A DNA stretch of 64,000 nt, taken from an uncultured bacterium (lineage in GTDB: Bacteria > Planctomycetota > Phycisphaerae > Phycisphaerales > UBA1924). A program made the position numbers and the translations under genes. The first letter of the stretch is position 1. The number at the start of each line of letters is the position of its first letter. The stretch lies in the NCBI GenBank assembly GCA_903834785.1, contig CAILKP010000042.1, positions 79,034 through 143,033 of the forward strand, in the 5' to 3' direction. Below are positions 37,148 through 47,553 of the stretch, one piece after another. The notes below the pieces were generated by a model. It was not told where the DNA came from. It saw only the letters and a program-made list of their open reading frames with translations, and searched no databases.

Positions 37148-37720
37148 ATGGACAAGCAGGAACTCAACTCGCTGGTTGACACGCTGGGCACGCCCGGTAA
37201 CCGGTCCGCCGAGGCGCTGCTGCCGCTGGTGTACGACGAGCTGCGGCAGATTGCTCGGGGCATCATGGGTTCGGGCAGCGGAAATCAGACCCTGCAGCCG
37301 ACGGCGCTGGTCAACGAGGCGTGCATGAAGATGCTCGGTTCGCGGCAGCTGAGCTGGAACGACCGTGCCCACTTCATGGCCATCGCGGCGCAGGCGATGC
37401 GTCAGGTCCTCATCAGCCATGTGCGCGCCAAGGGTGCGGCCAAGCGGTCGGCATCCGGCCACCGCGTCACGCTCTCGGATGTGGCTGGGCAAAGCGTGGA
37501 GGTGGATCCCCAGGACTTGCACGAGGCGCTCGAAGAACTGGCAACGCTAAACCCGCGGCATGCGCGGCTGGTGGAACTGCGGTTCTTCGGCGGGATGAAC
37601 CTGGAGGAGGCAGCGTTTGTCATGGAGATGTCGGCGAGCGCCGCCAACCGCGACTGGCGAGCAGCGCGGGCGTGGCTGAGCACGCGGCTGCGGCAGGCCG
37701 GGGAGCACGGTTCACCATGA
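37148..37720 (+). CDS. ECF-type RNA polymerase sigma factor (TIGR02999-like)
   Basis: 190 residues with sigma region 2 (LLPLVYDELRQIARGIM, ALVNEACMKMLGSRQLSWND) and region 4 (ALEELATLNPRHARLVELRF, LEEAAFVMEMSASAANRDWR). The phrases HFMAIAAQAMRQVLISHVRA and FGGMNLEEAA mark the Sig-70_X6 group that is expanded in planctomycetes and frequently paired with a Ser/Thr kinase. Its stop overlaps the kinase start (ATGA), so the two are translationally coupled. No anti-sigma gene is adjacent; the kinase may take that role. Confidence 0.9.
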   Translation: MDKQELNSLVDTLGTPGNRSAEALLPLVYDELRQIARGIMGSGSGNQTLQPTALVNEACMKMLGSRQLSWNDRAHFMAIAAQAMRQVLISHVRAKGAAKRSASGHRVTLSDVAGQSVEVDPQDLHEALEELATLNPRHARLVELRFFGGMNLEEAAFVMEMSASAANRDWRAARAWLSTRLRQAGEHGSP

Positions 37721-40491
37721 CCCCGGAGTTGTATCAGCGGGCGTTTGAGATCTTCTCTGCCGCGGCGGACCTGCCGGCGACCCAGCGCGATGCGCGTGTT
37801 GAGGCGGAGAGCGGGGGCGATACCGAGCTGCTGCGGACGGTGCGTGAGATGCTTGCCGCGGATGCCGCGCCGCTGGCGCTGACGGGCGGCGATGCGGTGC
37901 GTCGGGGCGTGCAGCGGCTGCTGGGTGAGCCGACGATGGAGCCGGGGAGTGCCGGGACGGGGAACCCGGGCGGGGGAGACCGCCCCACGGCGCCGGGTGC
38001 GGGTGCATCGTCGTTCCGTATGCCGTCGCGTATCGGACCGTACACCATCACCGGGTTCATCGGCCGCGGCGGCATGGGTGAGGTCTTTGAAGCCCGGCAG
38101 GAGAGTCCGTCGCGCACGGTGGCGGTGAAGATCTCGCCGCTGGCGGCGGCATCACCGGCCGCGCTGCGGCGCTTTGAGCGTGAGGTCGAGTTCCTGGCCC
38201 GGCTCACACACCCGGGTATTGCGCAGATTTACGATGCGGGCATTGCCGACATGGGCGGCGTGAGCGTGCCGTACTTTGCCATGGAATTGGTGCGCGGAAC
38301 ACCGGTCACGGAGTACGCACGCACAAAGCAGCTGAGCCTGCGGCAACGTGTGGAACTGGTGGCCACCCTGTCTGGTGCGGTGCAGTATGCGCACCAGCAG
38401 GGCGTGATTCACCGCGACCTCAAGCCGGACAACATCCTGATTCCATCGGAGGAGTCCGCCCCGGCGGCGACGGGCGGCGGGCGTGTTCCCCTGCCGCGGA
38501 TTCTGGACTTCGGCATCGCGCGGCTGTCGCAGGACCAGCAGGCGGAGCAGCGGACGATGGCCACTGCGGCAGGCCAGCCGATCGGCACACCGGGCTTTAT
38601 GGCGCCTGAGCAGATCCGCGGCGAGAATGCGGCGATTGACACGCGGTGTGATGTGTATGCACTGGGGGTGATCGCGTATTTGCTGCTGGGCGGGCGTGCG
38701 CCGCACGGGGATGCGAGCTCAAGCGTGTTTGAGCTGACGCGGGCAACGCTGGAGGCTGACCCGGTGCCGCTGGGGGCGGTGAACCGAGCCTGCCGCGGTG
38801 ATTTGGCGACCGTGGTGGCGATGGCGATGCAGAAGGAGCGGACGCGGCGATATGGCAGTGCGGCGGAGTTTGCCGCGGACCTGCGGCGTGTGCTGGCCAG
38901 CGAGCCGGTGACGGCGCGGCCGGCGACGGTGGGGTATGTGCTGCGGCGGTTTGCGGTGCGGCACAAACCGCTGGTGGCGGCGGTAGCCAGCGTGGTGGTG
39001 CTGAGTGTTGCTGCGGGCGTAATGGTGCTGGCGGCGTATCAACGCGAGCAGCGCCAGCGGCTGGAGGCCGAGGCGGCCCGGGGCGAGGCCCGGCGCGAGG
39101 CACAGTCTCAGCGGGACATCGCGAGCTTTCTGGTCTATGACACTTTCGGCGCGGCTTCACCGTCGCGGCGGGGCACGGCGGTGAAGGCAACGGAACTGAT
39201 CGATGAAGCGGCGGTGGCGGTTGATACCAGATTCCCGAACGATGCGGTGCTTCGCGGGCGGGTGCGTGCGGTGATTGCCAACATGCTTTACGGCACGGGG
39301 CAGTTTGCGCGTGCCGAGCAGGCTGCCCGCAAAGCCGTAGCCGAACTGCGAGCGGCATCCGGGAGCGATCAGGAGGCGTTCTGTGAAGCATTGGGCCTTC
39401 ATGGGACGATCCTGTCAGGAGACCCCGGAAGTGCTGATGAGGCAGAGGCGGTTCTTCGTGAGGCGATGCTGTGTGGCGATCCGACCAGCCCGCGGATTGT
39501 GCAGAATCGTGTAAAGGCGGCGAGGGGATTGGGTGAATTGCTCCAGAAAACGGGCAAGCACGATGAGGCACGACTGATTTTGCGCCGGATTGTTGCCGAG
39601 ACAGTTCCCAGCGGGCCGCTTGAGCGCGAGGTTGCCGCCGGTGCACGGCTTAGTCTTGCTGCGTCGCTGCAGGCCAAGGGTGTGCAGGAAGGTGTTGAGG
39701 ATCTGCTGAAAGAGGCGATAGAGCTTACGAGCACTGGCGTTGTTGCGACCGCCCCAGTCGTGCTTGCTTCCCGCAACAATTACGCCGCGTTTTTGGCCAG
39801 TCGCGGACGATTCACCGAGGCGACGCCGGTGGTGCAGGACTTGGTGAAGCGGGCGCAGCAGACGTACCCGGCCGATCACCCGAATATGGCGTACCTCATG
39901 GCGACGGCGGCCAACGTGCTGGTGGCTGGCAAACGCAGTGATGAGGGGCTGCCGATGATTGGCCGTGCCGTGGAGATTCTCCGCAAGAGTTTTGACGACG
40001 GCAACTTTGAAGTTGAGCGTCTCTGCGGGCTGGCGGTGAGTTTGCACGCGAAGGCCGGAGATGCGGCCGGGGCGGTACCGTTTCTGGAACTGCACCTGCG
40101 GGCGCGGCTGCTGGCGGCCAACGGGGACGAGCGAGCCGGAGTGGTGGCCCGCCTTGCGGAGTATCGCGATCTGCTGGCACGGATCGATCCCGCGCCGGAA
40201 CGCGTTGAGGCAGGGCTGATGGCGTATGTGAAGCAGTGCCGCGACGAGATCCCGATGATCATCAATGCGGGTGGGCTGCAGCGGTCTCCGCATGCCGCAC
40301 GGCTGATGGCCAACCTGGCCCGGGCGGTGCTGGCCCAGCGGCAGCAGCACCCGAGGGTTGCCGCGGAGGCCGGTGCGCTGCTGGAGCTCGCCCGGTCGGC
40401 CCTGGCGGCTTCCAAGAATCAGAAGGAAGATGGCGTGCTGATCGAGGCGGTGGCCAAGGAGCTGGCTGCGGCAGGCGCGGGGAACGGTTAG
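37717..40491 (+). CDS. Transmembrane Ser/Thr protein kinase with C-terminal repeat region
   Basis: 924 residues. N-terminal cytoplasmic helical stretch (about 1-95), then a full kinase domain: P-loop GRGGMGEVFEA at 117-127, Lys138 in VAVKI, HRDLKPDN around 231-238, DFGIARL, and GTPGFMAPEQ in the activation region. A transmembrane helix (VAAVASVVVLSVAAGVMVLA) is near 425-445. The C-terminal 470 residues are helical with TPR-like repeats (for example ARAEQAARKAVAELR, EARLILRRIVAETV) and should lie outside the membrane as a sensor. Likely phosphorylates the partner sigma factor or another target to control a regulon. The ATG overlaps the sigma factor stop. Confidence 0.93.
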   Translation: MTPELYQRAFEIFSAAADLPATQRDARVEAESGGDTELLRTVREMLAADAAPLALTGGDAVRRGVQRLLGEPTMEPGSAGTGNPGGGDRPTAPGAGASSFRMPSRIGPYTITGFIGRGGMGEVFEARQESPSRTVAVKISPLAAASPAALRRFEREVEFLARLTHPGIAQIYDAGIADMGGVSVPYFAMELVRGTPVTEYARTKQLSLRQRVELVATLSGAVQYAHQQGVIHRDLKPDNILIPSEESAPAATGGGRVPLPRILDFGIARLSQDQQAEQRTMATAAGQPIGTPGFMAPEQIRGENAAIDTRCDVYALGVIAYLLLGGRAPHGDASSSVFELTRATLEADPVPLGAVNRACRGDLATVVAMAMQKERTRRYGSAAEFAADLRRVLASEPVTARPATVGYVLRRFAVRHKPLVAAVASVVVLSVAAGVMVLAAYQREQRQRLEAEAARGEARREAQSQRDIASFLVYDTFGAASPSRRGTAVKATELIDEAAVAVDTRFPNDAVLRGRVRAVIANMLYGTGQFARAEQAARKAVAELRAASGSDQEAFCEALGLHGTILSGDPGSADEAEAVLREAMLCGDPTSPRIVQNRVKAARGLGELLQKTGKHDEARLILRRIVAETVPSGPLEREVAAGARLSLAASLQAKGVQEGVEDLLKEAIELTSTGVVATAPVVLASRNNYAAFLASRGRFTEATPVVQDLVKRAQQTYPADHPNMAYLMATAANVLVAGKRSDEGLPMIGRAVEILRKSFDDGNFEVERLCGLAVSLHAKAGDAAGAVPFLELHLRARLLAANGDERAGVVARLAEYRDLLARIDPAPERVEAGLMAYVKQCRDEIPMIINAGGLQRSPHAARLMANLARAVLAQRQQHPRVAAEAGALLELARSALAASKNQKEDGVLIEAVAKELAAAGAGNG

Positions 40492-41231
40492 CTTCGGCCC
40501 CAGCCGCACTCGGGGCAGGGGCGGTCGGTCAGGCCGGTGCGGTCGTAGCGGCAGGTGGGGCAATAGCGGGCCCGCTGCTGCCAGTGTTGCTGTGAGATGA
40601 ATCGGCGGATAGTTCGGCGGTAGGCGATGCGGCCGATGCACACCAGCAGGATTGGTATGGCGATCGCGTCGTGGATGATGCCGGCGGGAATCAGACGCGG
40701 CGAGTACATGCCGCCGGCGGGCAGGTACTGGGCTCGTTCTGCACCGCCGTAGCGGAAGAGTGCATACGCGTGGAGGATTTTGGTTTGCGTCTCCGGGGAT
40801 GCCCCGTTCTCATCAGAATTGTCGATCGACCTCCAGTTCAGTAGTGCCACACCGGGCGTCTGCTGCTTCAGTCGCACACACGGCACTAGGAAGCCGGCGA
40901 GAATCTCGCTGGGCCTTGGAAGAAGCGTGACACGCTGAGCGGAATCGTGATCTGGTACTTGTTCGAGGAGCTGCTGTGACTGCGTCCTGGTTACCCACTG
41001 GCCGTCCAAGAACACGAGGTCCACGATCTGAGAGTCCCGATTCGCGTGGGCACCACGACCGGTGAGCGGGTGGTACTTCATCAGCGACCAGAGCCGATCG
41101 GACCAAGTCCGATCGACGCCGTTCTCCACAATGCTCGCGACGATCGTCACATCGATGATGGCGATCACCATCAGCACGGAAGTAAACCGCTTCACCGTGC
41201 ACCACACAACAAGTCGCTTGAACCTTCGCAT
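40488..41231 (-). CDS. Membrane protein with C-terminal CRYDxxGL zinc ribbon
   Basis: 247 residues. A transmembrane helix near the N-terminus (FTSVLMVIAIIDVTIVASIV) and another around residues 188-206 (AIAIPILLVCIGRIAYRR) bracket an extracytoplasmic loop of about 150 residues. The C-terminus is a zinc ribbon: CPTCRYDRTGLTDRPCPECG. The same tail ends the protein at 55319-56029. Function unknown; the family is, as far as I recall, limited to planctomycete relatives. Its TAA overlaps the kinase TAG on the opposite strand by two bases. Confidence 0.7.
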   Translation of the reverse strand: MRRFKRLVVWCTVKRFTSVLMVIAIIDVTIVASIVENGVDRTWSDRLWSLMKYHPLTGRGAHANRDSQIVDLVFLDGQWVTRTQSQQLLEQVPDHDSAQRVTLLPRPSEILAGFLVPCVRLKQQTPGVALLNWRSIDNSDENGASPETQTKILHAYALFRYGGAERAQYLPAGGMYSPRLIPAGIIHDAIAIPILLVCIGRIAYRRTIRRFISQQHWQQRARYCPTCRYDRTGLTDRPCPECGWGRS

Positions 41232-41313
41232 TCCGTCCGGCCCTTTGCTTGGTCAGCCAGAATCGATACGAAGCGGCACGTTCGGCGGTTGCCTGAGATC
41301 GTGTGATCAAGCC

Positions 41314-41333
41314 CATCGCCCGGAAGGGCGATG
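41314..41333 (-). terminator. Weak terminator-like hairpin after accC
   Basis: CATCGCCC and GGGCGATG around GGAA, 13 bp past the accC stop. No T-run follows on the minus strand, so it is only a tentative terminator. Confidence 0.4.
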
Positions 41334-41345
41334 CCACGGGCGGGC

Positions 41346-42686
<1,341 letters not shown>

Positions 42687-42885
42687 AGGCAGGGGAGAGA
42701 GTGGGAAGTCGCGAGGGGGAGAAGAGGGAAAAGAGGAAAGAGAAAAGAGGACGGCAAAGGCAAAGGCGAAGCGACTACGGAGAAGCTATCCGAAAGCCGG
42801 GAGACTCGGGCAGCGCCGCGTCGGGTTCCTCGCGACTCTCGACTCGGCCCTGGCGACTCTCGCCGCCGCTCCGGCGGCCAGGAGA
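42687..42885. other. Purine-rich spacer between accB and accC
   Basis: 199 bp. Positions 42690-42780 are almost all A and G (AGAGGGAAAAGAGGAAAGAG and similar). The right part holds two copies of GCGACTCTCG (near 42830-42865). The composition recalls the purine tract of repeat copy B, but the diagnostic GAGCCCGAAGCG end is absent. Confidence 0.5.
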
Positions 42886-43371
42886 TCAGCTCGGCTTGAC
42901 CAGGAACAGCTTCTGGCCGAACTCGACGGGCTGGCCGGACTGGACCAGCACGCGCTCGATGGTGCCGTTGCACTCGGCCTTGATCTCGTTGAAGACCTTC
43001 ATGGCCTCGATGAGGCAGACCGTGGAGTTCTCGTTGACGGCGGCGCCGACGGAGACGAACACGGGGCTGTCGGGGTTCGCGGCGGCGTAGAAGGTGCCCA
43101 CCATCGGGCTGGTCACGGCCACCAGGCCGGCCTCGCTGGCGGCGGTTGCGGCTGCCGAGGGCTCATCATCATCACCGGCGGCGGCCGGGGCGGCGTGGCC
43201 CGCGGCGGCTGCGCCGGGGGCGATCATGATCGGGGCGTGCTGGACGACCGGCGCACCGGCGTAGCCGCGCTTGACGGTCACCGTCTCGGCCTGATCCTGC
43301 AGGTTCAGCTCGGTCAGGTCGTTCTCAACCATCAGGCGGACAAGTTCTTTGAGCTTGCGGATATCGATCAT
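42886..43371 (-). CDS. accB: Acetyl-CoA carboxylase, biotin carboxyl carrier protein
   Basis: 161 residues. A short helical N-terminus (MIDIRKLKELVRLMVENDLT) is typical of bacterial BCCP. An Ala/Pro/Asp-rich linker (about 50-82) precedes the biotinyl domain, where IEAMKVFNEI carries the biotinylated Lys125 and SPMVGTFYAAANPDSPVFV is the conserved strand. The ATG at 43371 is the natural start; the frame stays open upstream without a plausible N-terminus. Confidence 0.96.
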   Translation of the reverse strand: MIDIRKLKELVRLMVENDLTELNLQDQAETVTVKRGYAGAPVVQHAPIMIAPGAAAAGHAAPAAAGDDDEPSAAATAASEAGLVAVTSPMVGTFYAAANPDSPVFVSVGAAVNENSTVCLIEAMKVFNEIKAECNGTIERVLVQSGQPVEFGQKLFLVKPS

Positions 43372-43675
43372 GGGCGAAGTCTCACGAGGGTGGCAGGGAC
43401 GCTGCGGGGAGCCCGGAGCCACCCGTCCGCATCTGCGGCTGGGGGGAACACCGGCCCGCTGAGGCGTGCCGAAAAGCGAGGCACCGGGTTGTGTCGCGAC
43501 CGCCCGCCCCGTGGCTTGGCGGCCACCAAACGGCCGACAAACGGAGCGACCAGCGTCGCGAGTGAACATCCATGATAACAGGCATCCCTGCTCGATGTCG
43601 ACTGCTCAGCCGCATCCGTTTGGATTGTGTACGTGCGGCGGAAAAGTGGTGGATCGGCCGCATCGATGCGGCTGG
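43372..43675. other. accBC upstream region
   Basis: 304 bp between accB and the esterase stop. It should carry the accBC promoter. A perfect palindrome-like hairpin, GCCGCAT and ATGCGGC with a CG centre, at 43657-43672, lies four bases past the esterase stop and may end its transcript. Nothing else recognised. Confidence 0.5.
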
Positions 43676-45466
43676 TCACGGCCTGGGCAGCACGCCTGTG
43701 GCGCGGAGGTGCTCGACCATGTCCGCCGGGATGCGCTGGGCCTGCGGTGTGCCGAAGACCGAACCGTGCGTCTTGCCGGGGATGATGGTGATGGAGCCCG
43801 TGCCGGGCGTTTTCTCCGCCGGCCAGAGGGCATCGAGATCCGCCTTGAGCAGCGCGACGGCCTCATTGAGGAAGAACTCATCGGCATCACCGACGATGAG
43901 GTGGATGTTCTTCCGGAAGATCGGGCCGTACTTCGCCGGGTCGGTCCGCAGCTTCAGGCCGATGTCGTACGTGCGGTACTGCTCGGCCACGGCGCGGTCG
44001 ATGGTGCCGGTGACGGGGTCAAACAACGCCGCGGGGTTGCCGCGGCTGTTGCGCGGGCCAAAGACGGCGAACCAACTGTCCCACTGCTGGCCGCTGGTGT
44101 TGTCGGCACCGAGTATGTCCTCGCCTTGGGTTTCCTGCCGCACGCTCATGGTGCCTTTGCCGGCTTTGCGGTAGCTCATGATCAGCGAGCGGCCACCGGC
44201 CGGCTCGGCGGCTCCGCCCGGGGTGGCACGGATGCGCTCGGCGGCGGCCTTTTCCGGGGCGGTGTCGTCGGCCGGGACGATGTACATGTTCTTCTGGGTG
44301 TAAATGTCAACGGCCTGGAAGCGGCGAAAGTCGACCGGATCGGGCGCACTGGGCCAGGCGGCACCGAAGGTGCTCGGGTAGTTCAGCGCCAGCCACAGCG
44401 TGGACCAGCCGCCCGAGCTGTGGCCCCGGAGCAGCCGCGCCTCGGGGCGGGCCAGCAGCGGGTACTTGCGTTCCAGCGCGGGGATGAGCTCCTCGGTCAG
44501 GGCCTTGCCGCGCGGGCCGTTGTTGGCCGAATCGGCAAAGAGGGCGTGGCCGTTGTTGCTCTCGGGGTCCAGGACGATCCAGAAGGTGCTTTGGGCCAGC
44601 AGCCGGGCAGGGTCCGGCGCGGAAGCTGTGTCGGGTGCGGCGGCCTTGTCTTCGGCACGTTTCCGGCCGCGGGCCACGCCGGCGGCACCGGTGTGGTCGC
44701 CGCCGAAGCCGGGCACCTCGTACACCGCGGCGTACTGACGGGGCTTGCCGGCGATCTGCGCGCTCGGGTCGTAGCCCGCCGGCAGGACGACGCCGGCCCG
44801 CAGGGTGACCTCGCGACCCAATGCCGCCGAGAGCAGCTCGGACTTCATCTCAAAGAGCTCGACACCGTCGGTCTGCCGCCACTGCCTGGCCTTTGTCGGC
44901 TGAGAGAGTTCCAGTTTCACCGGGACCGTGGCGGCCGCTGGTGCGGCGGCGGCCGGGGGGATCTCAAAGCTGGTGACCGGTGAGGTCCAGTTGCCGGCGA
45001 CGGACTTCCAGCTGCTGGAGATGCGGGTGGCGATCAGGCGTGCGCCGGCCTGATACTGGCCCGGTGCAAGCTTGCTGACCGGGATGCTGTTGTGCTCCCA
45101 GGTGTCATCGAGCACCACGGTGTCCCCTGGTTTGAGCCCCGTGACCTCCTTGGCAAACAGTGGCTGCAGGTCATCCCAGAAGGGTGCATCGTGCGGGCTG
45201 GTGCCCGGCGGCAGCTTGCTGCCCGGTGCGATGAGCGCGATGACCAGGCGGCCGGAAACCGGCTGCGCTGCCGCCTCGCCGGGAGCGAAGGTGACCGCGA
45301 TGGCGGCAGGGCCCGAAGCGCGTGACTCGGCGGGCTGGAGAACGCCGGCGGCTGAAATTGCCGCTTCGGGAGCAGTTGGCAAGCCAACCGCGGCGTGGGA
45401 TGTGAGGGCGACCAGCAGCACAGAGGCCGCGAACCGATCGAGCACTGGCGAGGTCCGCATGGTCAT
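43676..45466 (-). CDS. Secreted esterase D-type hydrolase with N-terminal beta domain
   Basis: 596 residues with a signal peptide (SPVLDRFAASVLLVALTSHA). The first 230 residues are beta-rich (VSGRLVIALIAPGSKLPPGT, LKPGDTVVLDDTWE) and look like a binding domain. An esterase D/S9-like domain follows: YAAVYEVPGFGGD, nucleophile ARLLRGHSSGGWSTLWLALN, and an acid and His region with HLIVGDADEFFLNEA and PGKTHGSVFG. A Lys/Ala insert (ARGRKRAEDKAAAPDTASA) is near the active site. Probably extracellular or periplasmic; substrate unknown. The ATG at 45466 gives a signal peptide directly; an ATG 16 codons earlier also exists. Confidence 0.8.
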   Translation of the reverse strand: MTMRTSPVLDRFAASVLLVALTSHAAVGLPTAPEAAISAAGVLQPAESRASGPAAIAVTFAPGEAAAQPVSGRLVIALIAPGSKLPPGTSPHDAPFWDDLQPLFAKEVTGLKPGDTVVLDDTWEHNSIPVSKLAPGQYQAGARLIATRISSSWKSVAGNWTSPVTSFEIPPAAAAPAAATVPVKLELSQPTKARQWRQTDGVELFEMKSELLSAALGREVTLRAGVVLPAGYDPSAQIAGKPRQYAAVYEVPGFGGDHTGAAGVARGRKRAEDKAAAPDTASAPDPARLLAQSTFWIVLDPESNNGHALFADSANNGPRGKALTEELIPALERKYPLLARPEARLLRGHSSGGWSTLWLALNYPSTFGAAWPSAPDPVDFRRFQAVDIYTQKNMYIVPADDTAPEKAAAERIRATPGGAAEPAGGRSLIMSYRKAGKGTMSVRQETQGEDILGADNTSGQQWDSWFAVFGPRNSRGNPAALFDPVTGTIDRAVAEQYRTYDIGLKLRTDPAKYGPIFRKNIHLIVGDADEFFLNEAVALLKADLDALWPAEKTPGTGSITIIPGKTHGSVFGTPQAQRIPADMVEHLRATGVLPRP

Positions 45467-45621
45467 GAATAACTGCCAAGAAGGTGGGAGCACAGGAGCA
45501 GGTGCAGGCATCAACCCTGCAATTTGGGGTGCTCTACATAGGAGTTTACCTCATGTGTACCTCGGGAACCACCGAAATCCGAAGCCGGTGATCACTGTCG
45601 CTCATGAGAAGGGCTTCGTTC

Positions 45622-47313
45622 ATGCGTTTACCCAGGAACATCCGCGATCGGCTCTTGCTTCTGGGGGTGGTGACAGCGCTGCTGTTTATCGGCGCGATGG
45701 TGACGACCAAGCTCCTCGTTGAGCGTGTGAGCATCGGCTCGCCGATGTACAAACAGCTGGTCCGCACGCAGGGGGTTGTGGCTGATGTGATGCCGCCGCC
45801 ACTGTTTACGGTGGAGATGTACCTGACTGCCGTGCAGATGGAAGAGGGTCTTGACGATCCGGCGCGGATTGACGTGCTCGGCAAGCGGCTGGGCACGCTG
45901 ATGGCGGATCGTCAGAAGGCGGAGGATCACTGGAAGCAGGCCCTCATCGGCGACTCCGAGGCGGTTCGCCGCGCTGTTGAGGCCGTAAGTCTCTCAAGCC
46001 GCCAGTTCGCCGAGGCGGTTGCGTCGGGGTATCTCCCCGCTGTCGCGGCCAAGGATCCCGAGCGGATGCGAGCCGTGCTTCGGCGGGACCTCCGGCCCCT
46101 GTTCGAGCGGCACCGCCTGACGGTCGACGAGGCGATCGCGGCGGCGGTCAAGCGGCAGGCCGAGCTGGAGAGTGCGGCAAGCACGGAGGTTGCTCGGAGC
46201 TTCATGGTGTCGATGATCGTCAGCGGCAGCGTGCTGGTGGTGTTCGCTGCGGTGGGATGGCTCATCCTGCGGTCGATCATGAAGTCGATCTTCGGCATCA
46301 ACCGGGCGATCGCCAACCTGGCGATGGGTGACGGCGACCTGGGGCACCGCCTCCACGCCAGCAAGGGTGATGAGTTCTCGGTGCTGGCCCGGTCATTGAA
46401 CATGTTTGTGGACATGGTCGAGCGGATCGTGCGCAAGGTGCAGCAGACCACCGACGGCGCGGTCAATCAGTGTGCTGAACTGCGCAGTGCGAGCATCCAG
46501 ATGGGCACGCGCATCTGCGAGAACTCCGAGAAAACCCGCGAAGTTGCCTCCAGTGTCGACGTCATTGGCGAGAGCGTCAGCAGTGTCGCGAGCTCGTCAG
46601 AGGCGGCGTGCGAAGCCAACCGTGTGTCCACCGAGACGACGCAGCAGGGCAGCGAGGTGGTTGACAAGGTGATCGCTCAGATCCAGACGCTGCTCGAGCA
46701 GGTGGATGTCACGAAGGACTCGATCAGCAAGCTCGGAGAGCAGTCAGCGAAGATCGGCTCGCTGGTCTCGGTGATCAACGACATCGCCGACCAGACGAAC
46801 CTGCTGGCGCTCAACGCCGCGATCGAGGCGGCGCGGGCGGGCGAGCACGGCCGCGGCTTTGCGGTGGTGGCTGACGAGGTCCGCAAGCTTGCTGAGCGGA
46901 CCACCAAGGCCACCGAGGAGATCGCCTCGACCATCGGCTTCGTTCAGGACACGACCAGAACCGCCCTGACGCGAATGGACAGCTGCAGCGCGGCTGTCGG
47001 CGACGGTGCGGCATCCGCCGGCCTGGCCGGTCAGGCGCTCGGCGAGATCATGACCTCGGCCATGGCGATGACCGGCACCATCGCGGCGATCGCCTATGCG
47101 ACCAACGCCCAGCGCGAGCAGATGACCACCATGATCACTCGCGTTCATGAGATCGCCGACTCAGCGGGCAACTCCAGCGCCGAGGCCGAGCAGGCCGTGG
47201 CGACGCTTGATGAACTCAGTACGACGATGGACGAGCTCAAGTCGCTGGTCGGCAAGTTCAAGCTCAGCGAGTATCAGGCCGCCGCCGCGTCGATTCGCGC
47301 CTCGGCGTGCTGA
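45622..47313 (+). CDS. Methyl-accepting chemotaxis protein 1
   Basis: 563 residues. TM1 (about 10-30), a periplasmic four-helix-like sensor (about 35-190) with [22 protein letters not shown]2 ([17 protein letters not shown]), a HAMP domain (about 215-270) and the signalling coiled coil. The hairpin tip [20 protein letters not shown] is intact, as is the following [20 protein letters not shown]. No C-terminal NWETF-like pentapeptide, so CheR/CheB probably bind without it. The ATG at 45622 matches the start of the second receptor (MFLPRKIK against MRLPRNIR). Confidence 0.95.
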   Translation: MRLPRNIRDRLLLLGVVTALLFIGAMVTTKLLVERVSIGSPMYKQLVRTQGVVADVMPPPLFTVEMYLTAVQMEEGLDDPARIDVLGKRLGTLMADRQKAEDHWKQALIGDSEAVRRAVEAVSLSSRQFAEAVASGYLPAVAAKDPERMRAVLRRDLRPLFERHRLTVDEAIAAAVKRQAELESAASTEVARSFMVSMIVSGSVLVVFAAVGWLILRSIMKSIFGINRAIANLAMGDGDLGHRLHASKGDEFSVLARSLNMFVDMVERIVRKVQQTTDGAVNQCAELRSASIQMGTRICENSEKTREVASSVDVIGESVSSVASSSEAACEANRVSTETTQQGSEVVDKVIAQIQTLLEQVDVTKDSISKLGEQSAKIGSLVSVINDIADQTNLLALNAAIEAARAGEHGRGFAVVADEVRKLAERTTKATEEIASTIGFVQDTTRTALTRMDSCSAAVGDGAASAGLAGQALGEIMTSAMAMTGTIAAIAYATNAQREQMTTMITRVHEIADSAGNSSAEAEQAVATLDELSTTMDELKSLVGKFKLSEYQAAAASIRASAC

Positions 47314-47553
47314 CTGCCTGCAGGGGCATGGAAGGATCCTGTTGGCAGGATGCGCTCTCCTCTTGCCCCTGGGTCTCCCCCGTCCGACCCGCTCGGCAGT
47401 TTCTGCCTGCTGCGGTTCGGTCTGGGCGGGCGCGGCATCGAAACTTCATCGTCGGTTCCGTTTCGAGTCTTTCAACCGCCATCACTATTCGGCCGACAGT
47501 TTGAAACAAGGGTTAGTCCGCACATATCTGTCTCGGGAGGCAGGAATCCAAGT

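Noticed and set aside
47480..47540. Sigma-28-like promoter upstream of the second chemoreceptor
   Set aside because: A GCCGACAG box exists, but the matching TAAA box is only TCAA at the wrong spacing; too weak to list.
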